A stretch of 9,178 nt of DNA. Source: Lachnospiraceae bacterium UBA3845 (GTDB lineage Bacteria > Bacillota > Clostridia > Lachnospirales > Lachnospiraceae). Below the pieces are notes generated by a model. It searched no databases, had not been told where the DNA came from, and worked only from the letters and a program-made list of their open reading frames with translations. This document shows, in pieces, positions 1-5,790 of this stretch (position 1 is the first letter of the stretch; every line of letters begins with the position of its first letter). The stretch spans positions 1 through 9,178 of the forward strand of contig DGHP01000028.1 in NCBI GenBank assembly GCA_002392705.1, in the 5' to 3' direction. The position numbers and the translations under genes were made by a program.

Positions 1-101
1 CGGCGTGTTTGTTATCTTGTTGACATATTCATATACGCAGGGTATCAGAAACATCCACGCAGATTTTTTCAGCCGTCTGTCTCTTTTAAAAAAGTCAGGT
101 G
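1..101. other. Left-edge non-coding stretch
   Basis: I see no supported gene here on either strand. It is AT-richer than the coding regions and contains runs of T and A (for example near 64-70 and 84-93). It probably belongs to the intergenic space between the operon terminator at 179-203 and an unseen gene to the left. A TTGACA at 20-25 lacks a good -10 at the usual spacing, so I do not call it a promoter. Confidence 0.5.
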
Positions 102-130
102 TGGACTTTCACATTTTCCGGTGCTATATT
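102..130 (+). promoter_or_regulatory. Candidate plus-strand sigma-70-type promoter
   Basis: A -35-like TGGACT (102-107) is followed after exactly 17 nt by TATATT (125-130). A TG sits one base upstream of the -10, making it an extended -10. No plus-strand gene follows, and the hairpin at 179-203 lies about 45 nt after the expected start point near 137. If active, it would make a short RNA of roughly 70 nt. This rests on pattern matching only; AT-rich intergenic DNA gives such matches by chance. Confidence 0.3.
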
Positions 131-171
131 GTCTTCAGGTAAACGCTATGAGAGCTCTAACAAGACTCAAA

Positions 172-204
172 TTGAAAACCCCAGAGGATACGACCCTCTG
201 GGGC
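172..204 (-). terminator. Intrinsic terminator-like hairpin, possibly bidirectional
   Basis: A perfect 9-bp stem pairs CCCCAGAGG (179-187) with CCTCTGGGG (195-203) around a 7-nt loop. On the minus strand it is followed by TTTTCAATTT, which suits termination of the GH31 transcript about 240 nt after its stop codon. On the plus strand it is followed by CTTTCTC, a weaker T tract, so it may also stop transcription from the left. It is the first terminator-like element seen downstream of the minus-strand operon. Confidence 0.65.
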
Positions 205-396
205 TTTCTCATGCCGTTTTGGTCAAGGTGGCATTACTCCTTATGCTGGCTGCCGTCCGGATCATCTTTGTTCAGCCATTTGCATATGCCAGATACATAC
301 GACAAGCTGATCGAATTCAACAACAAACGAGATCATGGTACTGGAGCAGATGGCGGAATATTGACATACTCTCCGACACTGGCAACTGTTCTTCAT
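205..396. other. Intergenic stretch without a recognisable gene
   Basis: Between the terminator and the hairpin after GH31 I find no reading frame with a start, ribosome site and recognisable family. One minus-strand frame stays open for about 32 codons and ends in a hydrophilic, tail-like peptide (WLNKDDPDGSQHKE, then TAA near 234). An in-frame stop lies just upstream and there is no good start. It could be the eroded end of a lost gene or chance. Confidence 0.4.
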
Positions 397-435
397 CCTG
401 CACCGCAGGGGCATTCCTGCCCGCCGCGATGCAGG
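397..435 (-). other. Strong imperfect hairpin just after the GH31 stop
   Basis: CCTGCA (397-402) pairs with TGCAGG (430-435). Inside that, CGC pairs with GCG and GGGCA pairs with TGCCC around a TTCC loop. It begins 11 nt after the GH31 stop codon. No T run follows on the minus strand, so it is not a standard intrinsic terminator. A transcript-stabilising 3' structure or a decayed terminator are both possible. Confidence 0.5.
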
Positions 436-446
436 TCCTTATTATT

Positions 447-2408
447 TCAGATTCTTGTTTCTCCGTCATCCACATACAGATCATACTGGTCCGGATCCGC
501 ATCATAACTGATATAACGCAGGGAAGCATAGTCGATCTGCTCGACGCAGGACGCCGGTTCCGCGAGGGGAAGCACATGTCCCCGGCGCAGGAAGACCAGC
601 AGCTCACTCAGCTCTGCCTTCACATAGTGGTCGCCTTTTTCCAGCAGTTCCTCATCATAGTCGTCCGCCGCGCGGAAACGGATCAGCTTCATGTCCTCCG
701 GCAGATACACATACCTGCCCCTGGCATTCTGCGTGTAAACAGGGGCGATCATGATGCTGTCCCCGGCCAGGATCTGATCTTCCGTCCGGACCGCCCGCTC
801 ATCCTCCGGATAGGCAAAGGCAAGCGGGACAAAGTACATATCGTCCCTGAGAGCCGCTTTCATAAACTCCGAATAGATATAGGGAATCAGGGCGTAGCGC
901 AGTTCCACCAGCTTCTTCAGGTCGGGGATCCGGTCAAACTGATAGAGTTCCTGCCTGCGCGTATACATGGCCGCGTGATTGCGAAAAAGCGGGGTGAAGA
1001 TGCTCAACTGCGTCCAGCGCATGACCAGGTCTTCCGTCGCGTCGCAGTTGAAACCGCCCGTATCGCCTCCGCAGTAGAGAAATCCGCACATGTTCAGGGC
1101 CGGCAGCTGCTGGAGGTTCAGCAGGATATGGCTCCACCAGGAACAGTTATCCCCGGTCCAGACGCCGCCGTAGCGGTGCATGCCGATATAGGAGCTTCTG
1201 GAGAACATCAGGACGCGCTTATCCGGGGAAAGCCGCTCAAAAGCCTCCCCTGCAGCGCGGGTCATGTTATATCCGTAGAGGTTGTGAACCCTGTCGTGCC
1301 GGATCTTTGTCCCGTTCATATCATGCCAGAAGCTCTTATAATCCGCGGGGCTGTTCGCCAAGCCCCCGATCATTCCCATTAGTTCACGGTAAGTCGACAG
1401 ATCAAGATTCTTTCCCTTATAATCCCCAATCGCCTCAAAGACAGCATTCAGCCGGTCCTCGGAGAAGAAGATCGCCGGCTCGTTCATATCATTCCAGAAG
1501 CCTTCGATTCCCCGGTCAAGAAGCAGCTTGTACTTGTCCCCAAACCATCTGCGGGCATCCGCGTTCAGGAAATCCGGAAAACGGACCCGGCCCGGCCAGA
1601 CCGCGGCCACAAAGGGGGAACCGTCCTCTTTCGTGACAAAATAGTTCTTTTCCAGGCCTTCCTCATAGACCTCATAGCCGTCTTCGATCTTCACGCCTGC
1701 GTCGATGATCGGGATCAGGCGGATATGCCGCTCTTTCATCTCTGAAACAAAGCCTTCAAAATCCGGAAATGCTTCCTCGTTCAGGGTAAAATCCTTGTAA
1801 TGATCCATATAGTCGATGTCCAGATAAATCATGTCAAGGGGGATCCCGGCCTCTTCATAACGGTCCGCCACAGCGCGCACTTCATCCGCGTTCATATAGG
1901 ACCAGCGGCTCTGCCCGAAACCGAAGGCCCATCTGGGCGGAATATAGCTCCTGCCGGTGATCTTTCTGAATTCACGCACCAGATCCCGCGGATTCTCCCC
2001 TTCCAGGACATAGATATCAGCGTCCGGCTCGTCAAAGCGGATCTTCAGTTCATCCGCATGGGTATATCCGATGTCAAATATGACCCTGCCGGGCGTATCG
2101 ATGTAAAATCCTCTGGCCTGTCCTTCCCCGAAAATGAGGATGAAATTCTGGGAGGCGTACAGGGATCTGCGGTCCTCCTGATGATGCGGCTCATCTGTAT
2201 TATTGCTGATGTACTCCCATCCCCTTTTGTTCATCCCCCGGACTGTCTCGCCCAAGCCGTAGACAATTTCATCGTCTTTCAGGGCAAGACACAGGCTCTT
2301 CTCCTGCTCATCCAGGCTGAAATACGGGAGCGGGCCTTCCCCGGCCGCCACCGGGACAACTACAGATTCCGTCGCGATCGGATGGCCGATCGTATACTTT
2401 CTGATCAT
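447..2408 (-). CDS. GH31 alpha-glucosidase, probable isomaltase type
   Basis: This 653-residue glycoside hydrolase family 31 enzyme lacks a signal peptide, so it should act in the cytoplasm on imported alpha-glucosides. It has an N-terminal beta-sandwich (about 1-150), a catalytic (beta/alpha)8 barrel (about 160-520) and C-terminal beta domains. The nucleophile is Asp307 in WNDMNEP and the likely acid/base is Asp420 in GGVWTGDN. From memory, these positions, and Trp169 in GFGQSRW, match Blautia obeum Ro-alphaG1. That enzyme prefers alpha-1,6 over alpha-1,4 linkages, with Trp169 contributing, so isomaltose-type substrates are the best guess. I start at the ATG at 2408 because GGAGGA (2415-2420) lies 6 nt upstream; an in-frame TTG five codons earlier lacks such a site. 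The protein ends soon after YVDDGETRI, about ten residues short of the homologue as I recall it. It is transcribed in the direction of the CHR genes but separated by 191 nt. Confidence 0.95.
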   Translation of the reverse strand: MIRKYTIGHPIATESVVVPVAAGEGPLPYFSLDEQEKSLCLALKDDEIVYGLGETVRGMNKRGWEYISNNTDEPHHQEDRRSLYASQNFILIFGEGQARGFYIDTPGRVIFDIGYTHADELKIRFDEPDADIYVLEGENPRDLVREFRKITGRSYIPPRWAFGFGQSRWSYMNADEVRAVADRYEEAGIPLDMIYLDIDYMDHYKDFTLNEEAFPDFEGFVSEMKERHIRLIPIIDAGVKIEDGYEVYEEGLEKNYFVTKEDGSPFVAAVWPGRVRFPDFLNADARRWFGDKYKLLLDRGIEGFWNDMNEPAIFFSEDRLNAVFEAIGDYKGKNLDLSTYRELMGMIGGLANSPADYKSFWHDMNGTKIRHDRVHNLYGYNMTRAAGEAFERLSPDKRVLMFSRSSYIGMHRYGGVWTGDNCSWWSHILLNLQQLPALNMCGFLYCGGDTGGFNCDATEDLVMRWTQLSIFTPLFRNHAAMYTRRQELYQFDRIPDLKKLVELRYALIPYIYSEFMKAALRDDMYFVPLAFAYPEDERAVRTEDQILAGDSIMIAPVYTQNARGRYVYLPEDMKLIRFRAADDYDEELLEKGDHYVKAELSELLVFLRRGHVLPLAEPASCVEQIDYASLRYISYDADPDQYDLYVDDGETRI

Positions 2409-2456
2409 GGATTCTCCTCCCAAAATGAAGTTTTGAACTCTGACGAAATGCTCCGG

Positions 2457-2475
2457 ATGGCTTTTTTGCAGCCAT
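2457..2475 (-). other. Small hairpin in the GH31 leader
   Basis: On the minus strand ATGGCT and AGCCAT form a 6-bp stem around a 7-nt A-rich loop, about 37 nt upstream of the GGAGGA ribosome site. It does not mask that site. A role is not evident and it may be chance. Confidence 0.25.
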
Positions 2476-2533
2476 GTCTGCCACGCTGGTGCCTGTATCC
2501 GCGGGCAAAATATATCCCCTTCCCGGGCTCATT

Positions 2534-2561
2534 GTTATAAGCTTTAATCCGTGCGGATCAA
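2534..2561 (-). promoter_or_regulatory. Candidate GH31 promoter with overlapping inverted repeat
   Basis: On the minus strand TTGATC (2556-2561) and TATAAC (2534-2539) are separated by 16 nt, giving 4/6 and 5/6 matches to the sigma-70-type consensus. A perfect inverted repeat ATCCG-CA-CGGAT (2547-2558) overlaps the -35 and could be a regulator site. It would give GH31 its own transcript with a leader of about 120 nt. No catabolite-repression (cre) match or riboswitch was recognised in the gap. Confidence 0.4.
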
Positions 2562-2599
2562 TGACACAGTTTCCTGCAGATATGGCAGCCCCTGCATTC

Positions 2600-3175
2600 T
2601 CATACTCCGGCAAAATGAAAAAGGATTCCCGACGCCGCCGACAAAGCGATAAAAATCACCGGATGGAGCTTCGGAAAAAACTTCTGCAGAATAAAGATCA
2701 CGATTCCCAGTATGACCGCTTTCCAGAGAAAGAGATCCGTTATTTTGCGGCTTTCAGCAAACGCGGCGGTATTCAGCAGCGCAACCTTTGCCACATTGAT
2801 TCCCGCCGCGCTGATCATGGCGATCGAGGCCGGACGCAGTCCGTAAAAAGCTCCTTTGACATAGGGACTGTCCTGGAACTTGTTCAGAAAATGAGCGATG
2901 ATAAGAATGATAATGACGCTGGGCGCGGCCAGTGACACGGTCGCCAGGATACCGCCTGCAATGCCTCCTGTCGTATATCCGGCATACGTGGACATATTGA
3001 TTCCGATCGCGCCGGGGGTAGATTCCGAAACCGCGATCATATCCGCGATATCGGTATGGCTGAACCAGCCGGTTTTGTCCGAAATCTCGTAGAGGAAAGG
3101 AAGCGTCGCAAGGCCGCCGCCCACCGTGAACAGTCCGGTCTTGAAAAATTCATATATCAGTCTGAGGTAGATCAT
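2600..3175 (-). CDS. CHR-family (chromate transporter type) protein, second half of pair
   Basis: This 191-residue membrane protein is a short-chain member of the chromate ion transporter (CHR/ChrA) family. It shows the family's N-terminal signature GLFTVGGGLATLPFL (about 14-28) and the STPGAIGINMSTYAG segment (about 52-66), followed by several hydrophobic segments (about 71-97, 115-135, 150-165, 172-188). Short CHR proteins usually occur as adjacent pairs that work together as one transporter, matching the gene immediately upstream. Its ATG overlaps the upstream TGA (ATGA at 3172-3175), and GGAGG at 3185-3189 lies 9 nt before the start, so translation is probably coupled but independently initiated. 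Characterised homologues export chromate; in gut anaerobes the natural substrate may be another oxyanion, which cannot be told from sequence. Confidence 0.9.
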   Translation of the reverse strand: MIYLRLIYEFFKTGLFTVGGGLATLPFLYEISDKTGWFSHTDIADMIAVSESTPGAIGINMSTYAGYTTGGIAGGILATVSLAAPSVIIILIIAHFLNKFQDSPYVKGAFYGLRPASIAMISAAGINVAKVALLNTAAFAESRKITDLFLWKAVILGIVIFILQKFFPKLHPVIFIALSAASGILFHFAGV

Positions 3176-3735
3176 GCCTTCTTTCCTCCATTCCTGTTAT
3201 AGAGAACGACTCCTGTCAGGCCGGAAAGAATAACCAGTACCGCAGCCGGAACCGCCAGCGGCAGAACGCCGGAAAAAGCAGTCAGCAGGAAAACGATCAG
3301 ATAGAGAATCAGCGTCTGCCGGTCCACAACCGACTTCTTCCAGAGCCTCAGTACCGCCTGCACGATGAGCACGCACACACAGACACGGATCCCGGCAAAG
3401 GCGTTCTGCACGACCGGATACTCCGCAAAGTTGCGCAGGCTTGCCGAAATCAAAAGGATAATGGCAATCGGGGCCGTCAGAAAGCCGAGGGTCGCTGTGA
3501 TGCCGCCCACGATTCCGGCCTGCTTGTTGCCTATGAAGGTGGAAACATTCAGGGCGATAATCCCCGGCGTACACTGACCGATCGCAAAATAATCCATCAG
3601 CTCTTCCGTCGTGACCCATCCGCGGTCCTGGGCGAGATCCCGGTCTAGCAGCGGCAGCATGGCATAGCCGCCGCCGAAATTCACCGCGCCGATCCGCAGA
3701 AAGGCAATATACAGTTCCAGCAGTTTTTTCAACAT
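3172..3735 (-). CDS. CHR-family (chromate transporter type) protein, first half of pair
   Basis: This 187-residue short-chain CHR-family membrane protein is the partner of the next gene. The signature GAVNFGGGYAMLPLL (about 17-31) and the CTPGIIALNVSTFIGNKQAG segment (about 55-74) are clear. Hydrophobic stretches follow at about 75-97, 113-127, 142-160 and 162-180. It ends in a basic, hydrophilic tail (YNRNGGKKA) whose codons also supply the GGAGG site for its partner. The two proteins are related but not identical, as expected for an antiparallel pair. The start at 3735 is supported by GGGAGGA (3743-3749) 7 nt upstream. That ribosome site lies at the edge of a tandem-repeat array derived from the end of the upstream ATPase gene. 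Its place in a copper-controlled operon is unusual; the substrate is unproven. Confidence 0.9.
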   Translation of the reverse strand: MLKKLLELYIAFLRIGAVNFGGGYAMLPLLDRDLAQDRGWVTTEELMDYFAIGQCTPGIIALNVSTFIGNKQAGIVGGITATLGFLTAPIAIILLISASLRNFAEYPVVQNAFAGIRVCVCVLIVQAVLRLWKKSVVDRQTLILYLIVFLLTAFSGVLPLAVPAAVLVILSGLTGVVLYNRNGGKKA

Positions 3736-3737
3736 TT

Positions 3738-3863
3738 TCAGATCCTCCCGTAGTCAGATACGGTTTATGAAGATTCAGTTCCTTCACTGTCAGAGACGGT
3801 TTATGCAGGTTCAGTTCCTCCCGCAGTCAGAGACGGTTTATACAGGCGTACAGTTCCTGCGGG
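3738..3863. repeat. Three-copy tandem repeat at the ATPase/CHR junction
   Basis: Three copies begin at 3753, 3789 and 3826, each starting GTCAGA(T/G)ACGGTTTAT, with periods of 36 and 37 nt. A partial fourth copy (TTCAGATCCTCCCG) lies at 3737-3750. The copy at 3826 contains the true last codons of the ATPase gene (INRL, stop), and the other copies appear to be duplicates of it. Read on the minus strand, copies end in AACCGTCTCTGAC or a close variant. They include GGGAGGA or GAAGGAA, which resemble Shine-Dalgarno sites. The final GGGAGGA is the ribosome site of the first CHR gene. Confidence 0.9.
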
Positions 3864-5584
3864 CGGACGGCTGCCAGTCCCGCAGGAACATAACGCTCCG
3901 CGCAGACAGCCTCGAAACCGCCCTTCTCCATTTTCTCCAGCAGTGCTGCGAAGAGCTTTTTCCCGCTCACCACAGCGCCTGTTTTTCCTCCGTACATCTC
4001 CATGGCCAGGCGCACCAGACAGGCGAGGGTCTGGGTCTGTTCGCCGTCCACGATCTGCTCCACATACCTCAGATCAAGGGACTCCGGCCCCACGGAGAAG
4101 GCTGTTTTCCCCATGCGTTTCAGCTTCAGCCGCTGCTCCGACATATGATCGCCCCTGTAGGCTTTATGCATCTGGACAGAGCTCCCCAGCCTGAGCTTTC
4201 TGTCCCGGTCCGGGAGAAGAAACGGCGCCGGCGGGACCATCCCGGAATCAGAACCTTCCGCCTGCTTCTGCTTAAGCTGCTCCTCAAACTCTTCTGCGGT
4301 CTGTTTTGCCCGCTGAGTAATGTCCTTTGCCCGGTAGCGGTCCATCTGAAGGACCAGGTCCGCCTCCCGGAAATAGGAGCCGCTGCTCCCGATTACGAGA
4401 ATAGTGGAAATGCCGGCCTTCTCATAGAGGTCATGCACCCTGTCCAGGAAGGGGACGATCGGCTCCTCATCCCTGGAAATCACCCGCTGCATCAGCTCGT
4501 CGCGCACCATCAGGTTGGTCGCCGAGGTGTCCTCATCGATCAGAAACAGCTTCGTCCCGGCCTCAATCCCCTCGATCACGCCGGCCGCCTGGGATGTGCT
4601 TCCGCTGGCGTCCAGGGTCGAGAAGGAATGCGTGTCTGTCCCCGCCGGCAGATTGCGGATAAAGAGGGAGATGTCGACGTCCGTCACCTTTCTCCCGTCC
4701 TCCGCGCGCAGCTTCACAGCAGTGTCATCCGTGATAACATACTCCCTGCCGTCGCCGGCGATATGGTCGTAGACGCCCCGCTCCAGCGCCTTCAGAAGGG
4801 TGGATTTGCCGTGATAACCTCCGCCCGCGATCAGCGTGACCCCGCAGGGAATGCCCATCCCGCGCATGGAACCCGCGTGAGGAAGGTCAAGGGTTACCGC
4901 CAGGGTATCCGGTGACCGGAAGGGCACTGCCTCCTTCATCGGCCGGTCGGAGACGCCGCTCTCACGCGGGAGCAGCGCTCCGTCGGCGACAAAAGCCGCC
5001 AGGCCCCTTTCTTTCAGCTGCCGGCGGATCTCCTCCTGGTCCTCGCACAGTTCGATCGCCTTTTTCAGGTCCGCTTTGCGGGCTGTCCTGTAAAAGAGGG
5101 AATTCTGCACGGCGGCCGGAATCAGGTCAAAGAGGATCTTTTCCAGCTCCCTGGAATTGATCGTTCGGCCGTTTGCCGGAAAACCGACCTCGAAGCGCAC
5201 GATGATTTCTTTGTCCGTGATCTGGCAGGCCGACCGCTCCAGCAGTTCCTGACCCGGACGGCTCACGGAAAACAGGCCGCTCTTCCCGGACCCTTTTGCC
5301 TGAAAGCTGGCCTGGGAGGCCTGTCTGCCAAAAGCCCGCAGCAGAAAATCCTGCAGAGCGGTTCTCTGTCTTTTCTTCTGATAATATTCCTCCGGAAAAG
5401 CGGCACCGGAAAGCGGCAGGTGGACGCTGAGGCTGGAGGGAGATGTGAAGGGATCCCCCTGCACATGCTCGATCACCAGATCATAGCCCTGAAAATGCCA
5501 GCTTCCCGCGGCCGACTTGTATGCCGGATAACTTTTATGGTCTATCTCGCGCAGAAGCCTGCGCAGTTCCTCTGAATTCTTCAT
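3827..5584 (-). CDS. Predicted ABC-class ATPase (COG3044 / ABC_ATPase family)
   Basis: This 585-residue soluble P-loop ATPase belongs to the 'predicted ATPase of the ABC class' family. No membrane segments are seen. A family-specific N-terminal region (about 1-235) precedes the nucleotide domain. Walker A is GGGYHGKST (254-262), a signature-like SGSTSQAAG lies at 327-335, and Walker B is [15 protein letters not shown] (345-359) with Asp350 and Glu351. A conserved [19 protein letters not shown] segment (397-415) follows. From memory, the best-studied relative is trypanosome MRB1590, a mitochondrial RNA-editing factor, so nucleic-acid binding is conceivable. The bacterial function is unknown. 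The ATG overlaps the copA stop (ATGA at 5581-5584) with no strong ribosome site of its own, which suggests translational coupling to copA. It is not an ABC transporter component by layout: there is no permease and the order of domains is atypical. Confidence 0.88.
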   Translation of the reverse strand: MKNSEELRRLLREIDHKSYPAYKSAAGSWHFQGYDLVIEHVQGDPFTSPSSLSVHLPLSGAAFPEEYYQKKRQRTALQDFLLRAFGRQASQASFQAKGSGKSGLFSVSRPGQELLERSACQITDKEIIVRFEVGFPANGRTINSRELEKILFDLIPAAVQNSLFYRTARKADLKKAIELCEDQEEIRRQLKERGLAAFVADGALLPRESGVSDRPMKEAVPFRSPDTLAVTLDLPHAGSMRGMGIPCGVTLIAGGGYHGKSTLLKALERGVYDHIAGDGREYVITDDTAVKLRAEDGRKVTDVDISLFIRNLPAGTDTHSFSTLDASGSTSQAAGVIEGIEAGTKLFLIDEDTSATNLMVRDELMQRVISRDEEPIVPFLDRVHDLYEKAGISTILVIGSSGSYFREADLVLQMDRYRAKDITQRAKQTAEEFEEQLKQKQAEGSDSGMVPPAPFLLPDRDRKLRLGSSVQMHKAYRGDHMSEQRLKLKRMGKTAFSVGPESLDLRYVEQIVDGEQTQTLACLVRLAMEMYGGKTGAVVSGKKLFAALLEKMEKGGFEAVCAERYVPAGLAAVRPQELYACINRL

Positions 5585-5790
5585 TCTACAGATACTACCT
5601 TATAATCCTGATCTTCGACCGCCTGCTTCAGAAGCGCATTGTCCACGTCATGGCTCAGTTCAAGCACAGCGCTTCCATTCACATGGGATACGTCCGCGCT
5701 TACCACGCCGTCCAGCTTCTCAAGGGTCTTCTTCACTCTGGCCTCGCAGTGCTCGCACATCATGCCTTCGATCTTCATTGTCTTTGTCAT
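5581..5790 (-). CDS. CopZ-like copper chaperone domain with its own start inside copA
   Basis: The last 69 codons of copA form a complete heavy-metal-associated domain: MTKTMKIEG, then MMCEHC with Cys12 and Cys15 (numbered from this start), and a normal ferredoxin-like length. Directly before its ATG (5788-5790), still inside the copA frame, is AAGGAGGAG (5797-5805) with a 6-nt spacer. This is the strongest ribosome-site match in the window. The domain could therefore be translated alone as a free CopZ-type Cu(I) chaperone as well as being the C-terminal domain of CopA. It may be an ancestral separate copZ that fused with copA while keeping its start signal. Independent translation is inference; the fused reading is certain from the frame. 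Confidence 0.5.
   Translation of the reverse strand: MTKTMKIEGMMCEHCEARVKKTLEKLDGVVSADVSHVNGSAVLELSHDVDNALLKQAVEDQDYKVVSVE

Noticed and set aside
99..1382. Long plus-strand open frame (427 codons) opposite GH31
   Set aside because: It runs antisense to a confidently assigned GH31 gene with intact catalytic motifs. The frame has no recognisable family and follows from the GC-rich codon pattern of the real gene.
2308..2613. Minus-strand frame with a TTG start spanning the CHR-GH31 gap
   Set aside because: It has no ribosome site, starts inside the CHR gene end and runs out of frame into GH31. Promoter-like elements explain the gap better.
2600..3735. CHR pair as one long-chain transporter split by a frameshift
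   Set aside because: Each half has its own start, ribosome site and N-terminal CHR signature, and the ATGA overlap is the usual arrangement for paired short CHR genes.
3197..3787. Minus-strand frame over the first CHR gene starting in the repeats (MKELNLHKPYLT...)
   Set aside because: Beyond the repeat-encoded start it is an out-of-frame, Arg/Cys-rich reading of the CHR gene, and the real CHR frame has the GGGAGGA site and family motifs.
3738..3863. CRISPR-like array from the 36-37-nt repeats
   Set aside because: The copies are directly adjacent with no spacers, derive from a gene end, and no cas gene is present.
3767..4915. Long plus-strand open frame opposite the ATPase
   Set aside because: It is antisense to the Walker-motif-bearing ATPase gene, has no recognisable domain and begins in the tandem repeats.
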